Below, in pieces: positions 34,801-42,565 of a stretch of 64,000 nt of DNA. Position 1 is the first letter of the stretch; each line of letters opens with the position of its first letter. This stretch comes from DATJBF01 sp035515475 (lineage in GTDB: Bacteria > Verrucomicrobiota > Verrucomicrobiia > Palsa-1439), in assembly GCA_035515475.1 (NCBI GenBank), contig DATJBF010000035.1, forward strand, positions 1 through 64,000. The letters are read 5' to 3'. The notes beneath the pieces are model-generated. The model was given only the letters and a program-made list of their open reading frames with translations, did no database searches and was not told where the DNA came from. A program made the position numbers and the translations under genes.

Positions 34801-36478
34801 CGGGGCAAAAGTCTACCCGTGGATTGCGAAGGTCCGCCTTTCGACGCCGGGGGTGGGTCTCATCTCGCCGCCGCCGCACCACGATATCTATTCGATTGAG
34901 GACCTCGCGGAACTCATCCACGACCTGAAGAATTCGAACGAACGCGCCCGCATCAGCGTGAAACTCGTCAGCGAAATTGGCGTGGGCACCGTCGCCGCCG
35001 GTGTGGCCAAGGCGCACGCCGACGTGATTTTGATCAGCGGACACGATGGCGGCACCGGCGCGTCACCCCTGTCGAGCATCAAACACGCGGGGACGCCGTG
35101 GGAACTCGGTCTGGCGGAAGCGCAACAAACGCTCGTGCTCAACAATCTCCGCAGCCGTGTGTATCTCGAGGTGGACGGGCAGCTCAAGACGGGTCGCGAC
35201 GTTGTCGTGGCGGCGCTGCTGGGCGCCGAAGAATTCGGGTTTGCCACCGCGCCGCTGGTGACGCTCGGCTGCATCATGATGCGCGTCTGCCATCTCAATA
35301 CGTGTCCCGTGGGTGTTGCCACGCAAGATCCGCAATTGCGGGCGAAGTTTGCGGGCGATCCGCAGCACGTGGTCAACTTCATGCGGTTCGTGGCGCAGGA
35401 AGTGCGTCAGTTGATGGCCCAACTCGGGTTCCACACGATCAACGAAATGGTCGGTCGGGTCGACCGGCTCGACGTGAAGAAGGCCGTCGACCATTACAAG
35501 GCGCGCGGGCTGGAACTCTCCAAGATTTTCTATCGGCCCAACGTGCCGACAACCGTCGGGCGCTACCGGCAGATCGATCAAGATCACGGATTGGAGGAGT
35601 CACTCGACAAGCAGGTGTTGCTGAAGCTGTGCGAGCCGGCCCTGGTCCGCCGTGAGAAAGTCGATGCGACGTTGCCGATCAGCAATACCGACCGGGTTGT
35701 CGGCACCATTACCGGCAGCGAACTCACACGTCGCCACGGCCCCGGCGGATTGCCCGAAGACACGATTCGGCTCCAGTTCAAAGGGAGTGCGGGCCAGAGC
35801 TTCGGCGCGTTCGTGCCCAAGGGCATGACGCTGATTCTCGAGGGTGACTCGAACGATTACATTGGAAAAGGATTGAGCGGCGGGAAGATCATTGTGTTTC
35901 CTCCCGCGGGATCGACGTTTGTGCCCGAGGAGAACATCGTCATTGGCAACGTTGCCTTCTATGGCGCGACGAGTGGGGAGGCGTATATTCACGGCATGGC
36001 TGGCGAGCGGTTCTGTGTGCGCAACAGCGGCGTTCACGCCGTCGTCGAGGCGGTCGGCGACCATGGCTGCGAGTACATGACCGGGGGGCGGGTCGTGGTG
36101 CTCGGCCCGACGGGGCGGAATTTTGCGGCGGGTATGAGCGGCGGAATCGCTTACGTGCTCGACGTTACCGGCGATTTTCCGAAACGCTGCAACAGCGCCA
36201 TGGTCGGGTTGGAATCGCTGGTCGATCCCGAGGAAACCCAGCAGGTGCGCGCGATGATTCAACGGCATGCCGAGTACACGGGGAGCGAACGTGCGCGCCA
36301 CATCCTGAAACTTTGGAAGGAGATGGTGCCGAAGTTCGTGAAGGTCATGCCGAAAGACTACAAGCGCGTTGTCGAAGCGACCCGACGCGTGAAGGAGGCC
36401 GGCCTCAGCGGCGAAGAAGCGATCATGGCCGCTTTTCAACAGAACGTGCGCGATCTGGCGCGCGTCGGCGGGAACTGA
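31862..36478 (+). CDS. gltB: Glutamate synthase large subunit
   Basis: A 1538-residue GOGAT alpha subunit. A 27-residue propeptide precedes the catalytic Cys28 (EHDSCGVGFVVNIKG), which becomes the N-terminal nucleophile of the glutaminase domain; LMNLRHRGACGCEANTGDGAG follows. The central domain and the FMN/2-oxoglutarate domain (GAMSYGSISQEAHEALA, SGHDGGTGASPLSSIKHAG) are intact, as is the 3Fe-4S motif CIMMRVCHLNTCPVGVA. The C-terminal beta-helix (GGxIxV-type repeats, NIVIGNVAFYGATSGEAYI) completes it. It makes glutamate from glutamine and 2-oxoglutarate with electrons from GltD. The stop codon overlaps the gltD start as TGATG. Confidence 0.98.
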   Translation: MGNVHRFTPYGWPKKQGLYNPQFEHDSCGVGFVVNIKGNKSHDVVRQALTVLMNLRHRGACGCEANTGDGAGILIQKPHAFLKRGCAAQGIQLPEPEEYGVGMVYLPIDPVERYKCEKLFEEIVVNEGHRLLGWRSVPTNHSRLGFTALRSEPQVRQVFIARDPKLKDDMAFERKLYVVRKLAERGIRYAGIKGGNQFYIASLSHKTIVYKGMLMAEQLVPFYPDLENPLMESALALVHSRFSTNTFPSWDRAHPYRYIAHNGEINTLRGNINWMHARESLLQSGLFGDDIKKLLPIINEDGSDSAMFDNCLEFLVLGGRSLPHAVMMMIPEPWSGHESMSDEKKAFYEYHGCLMEPWDGPASIAFTDGVKIGAVLDRNGLRPSRYYVTKDDQVIMASEVGVLDVAPDRVLQKGRLQPGRMFLVDTELGCIVGDDELKHQIATEQPYRLWLKENLVDLEDLPEPPHVHEPDHATVLLRQQAFGYTFEDLRILLTPMARDAVQPLGSMGTDTPLAVLSSRPQLLYNYFKQLFAQVTNPPIDCIREEIITSTYTTVGPEGNLLHPGAENCHQIRLKGPVLSNEEFERLRHIRAPGFKSITLPILFKVDEGGPGLEKALDKLFKGASKAIKDGCNILILSDRGVNADLAAIPALLAVSGVHHHLIRKGTRTRVALVLESGEPREVHHFAVLIGYGAGAINPYLAFETLDDMIRQGILKDIDHKKAVKNYLKAVTKSVVKTMAKMGISTVASYCGAQIFEAIGLNHSVIDKYFTGTASQIEGIGIDVIAEEVRQRHRHAFPVRSVNGATLDPGGQYQWRSDGEYHLFNPETVHKLQLSTRTNDYRVFQEYSELVDNQSQSLCTLRGLFEFKFASRPISIEEVEPVESIVKRFKTGAMSYGSISQEAHEALAVAMNRLGGKSNTGEGGEDPARYGPLPNGDSKNSAIKQVASGRFGVTSQYLTQAKELQIKMAQGAKPGEGGELPGAKVYPWIAKVRLSTPGVGLISPPPHHDIYSIEDLAELIHDLKNSNERARISVKLVSEIGVGTVAAGVAKAHADVILISGHDGGTGASPLSSIKHAGTPWELGLAEAQQTLVLNNLRSRVYLEVDGQLKTGRDVVVAALLGAEEFGFATAPLVTLGCIMMRVCHLNTCPVGVATQDPQLRAKFAGDPQHVVNFMRFVAQEVRQLMAQLGFHTINEMVGRVDRLDVKKAVDHYKARGLELSKIFYRPNVPTTVGRYRQIDQDHGLEESLDKQVLLKLCEPALVRREKVDATLPISNTDRVVGTITGSELTRRHGPGGLPEDTIRLQFKGSAGQSFGAFVPKGMTLILEGDSNDYIGKGLSGGKIIVFPPAGSTFVPEENIVIGNVAFYGATSGEAYIHGMAGERFCVRNSGVHAVVEAVGDHGCEYMTGGRVVVLGPTGRNFAAGMSGGIAYVLDVTGDFPKRCNSAMVGLESLVDPEETQQVRAMIQRHAEYTGSERARHILKLWKEMVPKFVKVMPKDYKRVVEATRRVKEAGLSGEEAIMAAFQQNVRDLARVGGN

Positions 36479-37959
36479 TGGGCAAGCCCACCGGGTTTCT
36501 GGAAATCAAGCGCGAGCTGCCGGCCGATCGGTCGCCCGCGGAGCGCGTCCGCGATTGGCAGGAATTTCATCTGCACCTGCCGGCCGACAAACTCCAGCAG
36601 CAGGGCGCGCGCTGCATGGATTGTGGCATCCCGTTTTGTCACACGGGCACGTTGCTCAGCGGGATGGCGTCGGGGTGCCCGATCAACAACCTGATCCCCG
36701 AATGGAACGACCTCGTTTACCGCGGGCTGTGGAAAGAGGCGCTCGCGCGGCTGCACAAGACGAACAATTTCCCCGAGTTCACCGGCCGGGTTTGCCCGGC
36801 GCCCTGCGAAGGCTCCTGCGTGCTGGGCATCAACGAACCGCCCGTCACGATCAAGAACATCGAGTGCGCGATCATCGACCGCGGCTGGGACGAGGGATGG
36901 GTCGCCGCCGACCCCCCGAGGGCGCGCACGGGCAAGAAAGTGGCGGTGGTCGGTTCTGGCCCCGCGGGACTCTGTGCGGCGGCACAGTTGAACAAGGCCG
37001 GCCACACGGTGACGGTGTTCGAACGCGACGATCGCGTCGGCGGATTGTTGATGTACGGCATCCCGAACATGAAGCTCGACAAAAGCGTCGTGCAGCGCCG
37101 CATCGATCTCATGACGGCGGAGGGCATTCAATTCGTTGCCAATACGGAAGTGGGCAGGAATTATCCCGCGCGGAAGCTGCTCGAGGAGTTCGACGCCGCG
37201 GTCCTCTGTACGGGGGCCACCAAACCGCGCGACCTACCCATCGAAGGCCGGAAACTTGAGGGCGTGCGGTTTGCGATGGAATTCCTGACCGCGAACACGA
37301 AGAGCCTGCTCGATCGTCAGCAGAACGGCAGTTTCATCTCCGCCGAGGGCAAAGAGGTGATCGTCATCGGCGGTGGTGATACCGGCACCGACTGCGTGGG
37401 GACGGCGCTGCGTCACGGTTGTCGGAGTCTGGTTCAGGTCGAGATTCTGCCGCAACCACCTCGTGAACGCGCGGCAAACAATCCATGGCCGGAGTGGCCC
37501 AAGGTCTGCCGCCTCGACTATGGCCAGGAAGAAGCGCAAGCGGTTTTTGGCGACGATCCGCGGATCTACTGCGCGACGGCCAAGCGATTCCTTGGCGATG
37601 GGGGTGGACATCTGAAGGAAATCGAGCTGGTACAGGTGGAATGGGAGAAAGATGAGCGAGGCCGCTTCGTTCCCCGGCAGATACCCGGGACGGAAAAGGT
37701 TGTGCCGTGCCAGCTGGCGTTGCTGGCGATGGGCTTTCTCGGGCCTGAAGATGCCCTGCTCCAAGAACTCGGCATTGAGCGCGACGAGCGGTCCAACGTC
37801 AAAGCGGGCTACGGCAGGTACGAGACGAGTCTGAAGGGAGTCTTCGCCGCAGGAGATTGCCGTCGCGGGCAAAGCCTTGTCGTCTGGGCATTTAACGAAG
37901 GCCGCGGAGCCGCTCGCGAGTGTGATCGCTATCTGATGGGCAGCACCGGTTTACCGTAA
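36478..37959 (+). CDS. gltD: Glutamate synthase small subunit
   Basis: A 493-residue GOGAT beta subunit that passes electrons from NADPH to GltB. Cys clusters for two 4Fe-4S centres are present (QQGARCMDCGIPFCHTG; GRVCPAPCEGSCVLGI). The FAD site is KVAVVGSGPAGLCAAAQLNKAGHTVTVFE, and the NADPH site EVIVIGGGDTGTDCVGTALRHG; AAGDCRRGQSLVVWA near the end closes the FAD domain. Length and order are normal. It is directly coupled to gltB by TGATG. Confidence 0.98.
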   Translation: MGKPTGFLEIKRELPADRSPAERVRDWQEFHLHLPADKLQQQGARCMDCGIPFCHTGTLLSGMASGCPINNLIPEWNDLVYRGLWKEALARLHKTNNFPEFTGRVCPAPCEGSCVLGINEPPVTIKNIECAIIDRGWDEGWVAADPPRARTGKKVAVVGSGPAGLCAAAQLNKAGHTVTVFERDDRVGGLLMYGIPNMKLDKSVVQRRIDLMTAEGIQFVANTEVGRNYPARKLLEEFDAAVLCTGATKPRDLPIEGRKLEGVRFAMEFLTANTKSLLDRQQNGSFISAEGKEVIVIGGGDTGTDCVGTALRHGCRSLVQVEILPQPPRERAANNPWPEWPKVCRLDYGQEEAQAVFGDDPRIYCATAKRFLGDGGGHLKEIELVQVEWEKDERGRFVPRQIPGTEKVVPCQLALLAMGFLGPEDALLQELGIERDERSNVKAGYGRYETSLKGVFAAGDCRRGQSLVVWAFNEGRGAARECDRYLMGSTGLP

Positions 37960-37978
37960 AAAAACTTCTCTTACTTTC

Positions 37979-38007
37979 TTGACTTTTTTAGCTCTAGACC
38001 CTAGCAT
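37979..38007 (+). promoter_or_regulatory. Possible promoter for the secreted protein at 38199
   Basis: TTGACT (37979-37984) and TAGCAT (38002-38007) with a 17-base spacer lie just after gltD, leaving a leader of about 185 bases. I see no known riboswitch in that leader. Confidence 0.4.
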
Positions 38008-38198
38008 GTCAACTGGTCTGTTTGGCCGCAGGGGGCCAGAAGAAGTCACAATCGCTGTGGCGTGAAGCAAGCTAGGTTGTGTTGTCCCAGTTGTGCACGA
38101 GTGCCACGATGGTTTCACGAAGTTGTTGCGCTTCGCACGACCGTTCGTAACCAAACGTTTGGTAGAAGAGAGTCACTGAAACAGTAGGGGAAATCATC

Positions 38199-40178
38199 AT
38201 GAAGAGACTAGCATTTCTATTCGCGGTTATCCTTGGTGCGTGCGTCATCGGAATTACAGGCCGCGCTCAATTCAGCAGTAACCCGGCGGTCGAGGCGACG
38301 ACCAATAACACGCAGCTTACCCCCATTGGCAACGGATTTGGGGTGGCGCTGTTGGGATATGGCCTGCCCGAATCCAATGTGAATACGGGGACGTCGAGTA
38401 ATTACCTCTTCTTTGCGACTCCGATGGGCCAGCCCAGCGCCTCCGACGGCATGTACGTGAATGGAAAGTATCAGTTTTACGTCGTCGGCACGGATCGGGA
38501 CGGCAATGCGCCGTACGTTCACAGCGATTTGTTCGCCTTTAAAGTCGTGCAACCTTTGTCCGATCCCTCGAAGTTGACCGTAATCAGAACCTGGCCTGCC
38601 CGGGTGGTGACCAACGCGATAACGGGTGCGGTTCAGGCCGGCAGCTTGGCGGCTTGTGGAATAACCGATAACGGGACGATTGCCGTGCGCGTTGACGCCA
38701 GCTCAAGCGTGACTGGAAACGGAAACGCACAAGGGATGTATCTGTTCAGCGCCGACTCTCTCAACACGGTGGTCATTACCAACGTGCAGACTTCCAGTTG
38801 CCTCGTTACGGGCGACACCGCCACATTGAAGTTCGGCCAATTGGGCAAGATCAACGCGCTGCTGTCTGGCAACAGTTTCGGCAACACGCAGTATGTGGCC
38901 CGGGCGGACATCTCGGCGACCGACCCCAACTTGAAGCCGCACGCCCAATTGCTGAGCGCTGACCACGACCGCAGTTCGCTTGCCATTAACGATACCGCCA
39001 AGCTTCTCGCCTATTGGAGGAAAAGTCCTGATGAAGTGGACCTGGGCGATGGAATTGACGTTTGCACGCGGCTGACTGTTTACTATTACAACGACACAGG
39101 CGGCGCGATCACGCTCGACACCACAAAAGGTAGCGGTACGGGCTCGAATGTGTGGGCGTTCGGCAACCGAACCGGCAACAACCAGTTTACCGACACGATC
39201 AACACCAATGCGATTGACATCTATAGCGCCACGGCGTTCAACGGACCGCCGCAGATATCGGTTAATGACAACGGGGAAATGGCGTTTCCGGTTGCTATAA
39301 ACTGTTGGCTTGGCCCGCTCAATTCCAACGGCACCCGGACAGCGACCATCACCGGAATTGTGTGGAAGGACGCCAACACCGGCACGTTCAGGAAGGTGGC
39401 TGCCAGCGACGATTCAACTGTTTTCCTTCAGATTCCGCCCGTGGTTGGCAATGGTACCCCTAACACGAACAATCTGTTTAGCCCACCGTCCTTGGACAAC
39501 AGGGGAAATATGTTCTTCGAAGCGACGTTTACGAACACCATAGTCGGCGGAACCAATTACTATTCTGACTTCGACCTCAGTAATGCGGTCTATCAGGCGG
39601 TTCCAAACCACTACCCCAATCCGACCAGTTGGACCTCACGGATTCTGATCCGCGAAGGCGACACGTTCACCGAGCCGAATTCGGGTGATACGATCGAGGT
39701 TGCTGGACTCCCGCTGGGATCGTTTGCAAGCCAGCGCTCCAATGTCCCACGGTCATTGGGTGCAAACTCCATCAACCGTTCGCCGTTGCCCGGCACGACC
39801 AACGATTTGGGTGGCGTGGTTGTTTGCGCTACGCTCTCGAATATTACGAAGAACACGCGGTTTGACGGATTGCTGTACATCGCGCCGTATTACACCACCG
39901 CGATTCCGCAGTTCTACATCACGTCGATCGCGCGCAGTGGCAACGACGTGACGCTTAATTGGGTCGGGTGGAAAGGGAGCAACGTGATTCAGACCGCGGT
40001 GGGTGGCAACTATGCCAATTCCACCTTTACACCCAGCTTTGCAGATCTGGCGACGAACTGGTTGGCCACTGACGGCGCGAGCAGTTACTTGCACAGCGGG
40101 GCGTATAGCCCGCCCAATACGACCAACCGCTACTACAGGATAAAGTGGCTTCCGAACTCGTACCCGCCTGGCAGCTAG
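38199..40178 (+). CDS. Large secreted protein of unknown function
   Basis: A 659-residue exported protein. The signal peptide is MKRLAFLFAVILGACVIGIT with likely cleavage after GRAQ. The mature part is rich in Asn, Thr, Gly and Ser and looks all-beta, with repeated phrases such as ISVNDNGEMAFPVAI and LDNRGNMFFEATFT that suggest repeated units of a propeller or similar fold. The last 80 residues (FYITSIARSGNDVTLNWVGW and ending RYYRIKWLP) resemble the C-terminal domains of many exported proteins that align with fibronectin type III. The GC content is lower than in its neighbours. No enzyme motif is seen. GGGG before ATG 38199 serves as the ribosome binding site, and a strong hairpin terminator follows. 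Confidence 0.75.
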   Translation: MKRLAFLFAVILGACVIGITGRAQFSSNPAVEATTNNTQLTPIGNGFGVALLGYGLPESNVNTGTSSNYLFFATPMGQPSASDGMYVNGKYQFYVVGTDRDGNAPYVHSDLFAFKVVQPLSDPSKLTVIRTWPARVVTNAITGAVQAGSLAACGITDNGTIAVRVDASSSVTGNGNAQGMYLFSADSLNTVVITNVQTSSCLVTGDTATLKFGQLGKINALLSGNSFGNTQYVARADISATDPNLKPHAQLLSADHDRSSLAINDTAKLLAYWRKSPDEVDLGDGIDVCTRLTVYYYNDTGGAITLDTTKGSGTGSNVWAFGNRTGNNQFTDTINTNAIDIYSATAFNGPPQISVNDNGEMAFPVAINCWLGPLNSNGTRTATITGIVWKDANTGTFRKVAASDDSTVFLQIPPVVGNGTPNTNNLFSPPSLDNRGNMFFEATFTNTIVGGTNYYSDFDLSNAVYQAVPNHYPNPTSWTSRILIREGDTFTEPNSGDTIEVAGLPLGSFASQRSNVPRSLGANSINRSPLPGTTNDLGGVVVCATLSNITKNTRFDGLLYIAPYYTTAIPQFYITSIARSGNDVTLNWVGWKGSNVIQTAVGGNYANSTFTPSFADLATNWLATDGASSYLHSGAYSPPNTTNRYYRIKWLPNSYPPGS

Positions 40179-40200
40179 GCGAAACTATTGCCTGAAACGG

Positions 40201-40230
40201 AGGGCGCAGTGCGAAAAAGCACTGCGCCCT
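40201..40230 (+). terminator. Hairpin terminator after the secreted protein
   Basis: AGGGCGCAGTGC, loop GAAAAA, GCACTGCGCCCT: a perfect 12-bp stem 22 bases after the stop codon, followed by TTCCTGTT. The T-run is imperfect on the plus strand. Lying between convergent genes, it may also serve the TPR gene on the other strand. Confidence 0.7.
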
Positions 40231-40387
40231 TCCTGTTGGCATTGCGAGATTCCAGCCGACCGGCTTCGTCGAGCAAATCCCGCCCGTCAGTTCGATGAAA
40301 TACGTCAGGGGAGCCAGCCGGTGCGGATCGCGTAGAAGAATTACGGCATCGTCTCCGGCGAGTGGCGATGAGCCGGATTCCACCCAT

Positions 40388-42322
40388 TCACCGACCGGTC
40401 CTGAGTCGCGCCAACCTCTGCCGGGCCTCGACGAAGCCGGGTTCGAGCCGCAGCGCCTGTTCATAATGTCCCATCGCCTCTTGCACCCGGCCGGCTTGCT
40501 CTAGGGCGACCCCGAGGTTGCAGTGTGCCTCCGGGTAATCGGGCCTGAGCCGCAACGCCTGTTCGTACCGGCTGATTGCCTCCGGTATCTTGCCGGCGTG
40601 CACGAGGACGAGCCCCAGGTTGTTGCATGCTTCGGCGAAATCGGGCTTGATCTGCAATGCTTGCTGGAAGCGTTCGATCGCTTCGTTCAACTCGCCCACT
40701 CGGGCCAAGGCGATCCCCAAGTTGTTGTGGGCGTCAGGGTCGTTCGGCTTGATGCGGAGCGCTTGCTCGTAATGCCCGATCGCCTCCTTGAACTGGCCCG
40801 TTCGCTGCAACTCGTCCGCCAGATTGATGCGCGCATCGGCGAAATCCGGCATGAGACGTAGCGCTTGCCGGTACTGTTCGATCCCCTCCTGAACTCGGCC
40901 CGCCTGAATCAAATAGACTCCCAGGCTGTTGTGCGTCCCCGCACGAATGACGGCCTCAGACAACATGGGATGGTTGCAGATGACCGCCGCCACGGCTGCC
41001 GTTACCAAGCCGGTCCAGATGGCTCGCCATCGCGTTTCCCTGAGGACGTCCCGCAGATAGGTCAGCCCGGCGGCCACAAACAGGAGGAGCATGGGCACAA
41101 GCGGAAACCGGTAGCGCGAGCACATGGTCGACACGATCGCGCTTAACGCAAACCCGGGAATCATTGCATACAGAAGCCACAGGCGTTTCCACTGTCTCCA
41201 GGTCAGACAGACTCCAAACGCAGCGAGCGGGCAAAGGATTCCAAAATGCAGGAGACGACTCAACGTTCGCAGCAGCGGCGACCAGTCGCCGTACGTATAC
41301 TGATCCTCGGTGTCTCCCACTTCACTGATGTTCCAGACCAACAGCCACTTCTTCCACATCAACCGGAGCCAGTGTGGGACATCCGCGCGAATCTCATTCA
41401 ATGTCCGGGCTGTCCAGTAGTGCGATACTTCCGACGGGGTGAGTCTCCGTCCCATCGCACGTTCTGCCAAGGCCGTGGCCTCCTCGCGGTCGGAGCCCGC
41501 GACCGCATGGCCCAACGGCAGAGGTCTATAGAACCCCGTTGCTTCTTTGCCGTTCCCGCTGTAAAAAGTTGAGCCGAACTGCGCCGTGGTCAGATAAAAC
41601 TGGCCCCCTACCAGCAGGTTCCTGACCCCGACGGGCAAGAGCACCATCACCAGGCCGAGCAGGAGCAACCCGGCCCACTGCCATCGCTTGGTCCACGGGT
41701 CTCCGCACGAGCGGACAAATAACCACGCCAACACGATTGGCACGAACACGAGCGCATTCTCGCGCGTCAACGCCAGCAACCCCAGCACGATACCGGTTCC
41801 CAGCCACAACCGGTGGCGAGGACGCTCCGCTACCCGTCCCAACGCGGCCAGTAGCCCGCAGACGAGGAATAAGTCCAACACCGACTTTTGGATCGAGCAG
41901 TCGAAGAAGATGGCCGTCGGGTACACGGCAAGCAATGCGCCGGCTAAGAGACCGGTGGATCGCTTGAAAAAGGAACGTCCCGCAGCCGCCAGCAGCACGC
42001 ACGAACAAGCGCCGATCACAACCTGAACGAGCCGAACAGCCAGCAAATTCCTTCCAAACCAGGCGTAAAGCCCACCGAGAAAATACGGATACAATGGAGC
42101 CTGGTAGAACACGCCACTGCCAAGCCAGTTGCCATTGGCGATTTGCCTGGCCCACTCGTCGTAGACCGCCGCGTCTCCCATGAGCAGGGCAAATCCCGGC
42201 GCGCGCCTGATCTGCCACAGGTAGACCATCCGCAGCAGCAGGGCAACCACCCACACGGAGAGATACGCCAAGGTCTCCCGGCCGAACTTGGGGGACTGTT
42301 CCGAGCACGCTGGATTGCTCAT
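40388..42322 (-). CDS. GT-C-type membrane glycosyltransferase with TPR tail (paralogue 2)
   Basis: A 644-residue protein, close to the 20676-22748 product over its length. The membrane half (residues about 20-450) shares MGDAAVYDEWARQIANGNWLG, FYQAPLYPYFLGGLYAWFGRNLLAVRLVQ and SIQKSVLDLFLVCGLLAALGR; the C-terminal 190 residues are five to six TPRs (ALRIKPNDPDAHNNLGIALA and similar). GT39/ArnT-like chemistry is inferred from the first-loop acidic residues. The ATG lies next to an inverted repeat that may hide its ribosome binding site. Its neighbour on the same strand, 42566-44548, is another TPR/GT-C protein. Confidence 0.8.
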   Translation of the reverse strand: MSNPACSEQSPKFGRETLAYLSVWVVALLLRMVYLWQIRRAPGFALLMGDAAVYDEWARQIANGNWLGSGVFYQAPLYPYFLGGLYAWFGRNLLAVRLVQVVIGACSCVLLAAAGRSFFKRSTGLLAGALLAVYPTAIFFDCSIQKSVLDLFLVCGLLAALGRVAERPRHRLWLGTGIVLGLLALTRENALVFVPIVLAWLFVRSCGDPWTKRWQWAGLLLLGLVMVLLPVGVRNLLVGGQFYLTTAQFGSTFYSGNGKEATGFYRPLPLGHAVAGSDREEATALAERAMGRRLTPSEVSHYWTARTLNEIRADVPHWLRLMWKKWLLVWNISEVGDTEDQYTYGDWSPLLRTLSRLLHFGILCPLAAFGVCLTWRQWKRLWLLYAMIPGFALSAIVSTMCSRYRFPLVPMLLLFVAAGLTYLRDVLRETRWRAIWTGLVTAAVAAVICNHPMLSEAVIRAGTHNSLGVYLIQAGRVQEGIEQYRQALRLMPDFADARINLADELQRTGQFKEAIGHYEQALRIKPNDPDAHNNLGIALARVGELNEAIERFQQALQIKPDFAEACNNLGLVLVHAGKIPEAISRYEQALRLRPDYPEAHCNLGVALEQAGRVQEAMGHYEQALRLEPGFVEARQRLARLRTGR

Positions 42323-42336
42323 GGAGACGTGTCTCC
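42323..42336 (-). promoter_or_regulatory. Inverted repeat covering the SD of the TPR/GT-C gene
   Basis: On the minus strand GGAGAC-AC-GTCTCC stands immediately before the ATG at 42322. The GGAG that would be the Shine-Dalgarno is one arm of the hairpin, so translation may be limited. Upstream the leader (to about 42565) contains further short inverted repeats but no motif I recognise. Confidence 0.4.
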
Positions 42337-42565
42337 TGTTATCAGCCGCGCTCTAGGGCGTTCGTCACAAACTTTGACCGACCCGTTCGGGCTGAGAAAC
42401 CTGAACGGGGGCCGTTTGTCGACGGAGAAGCCGACGGGTTCCGTCGCCGTGAGATTTCCACTCCTCGGGCTGGGGTTTTCGCGCTCGATCATCGCATCGT
42501 CAACCATGACTCTTCACACTGGATGATTGTCACCCATCCATTTTCAAATCGCCGACCCAAATCAT

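Noticed and set aside
33290..35044. 584-codon ORF antisense to gltB
   Set aside because: Shadow of an intact, highly conserved gene.
37960..38198. tRNA or riboswitch in the gap after gltD
   Set aside because: No cloverleaf or known aptamer could be found; only a possible promoter.
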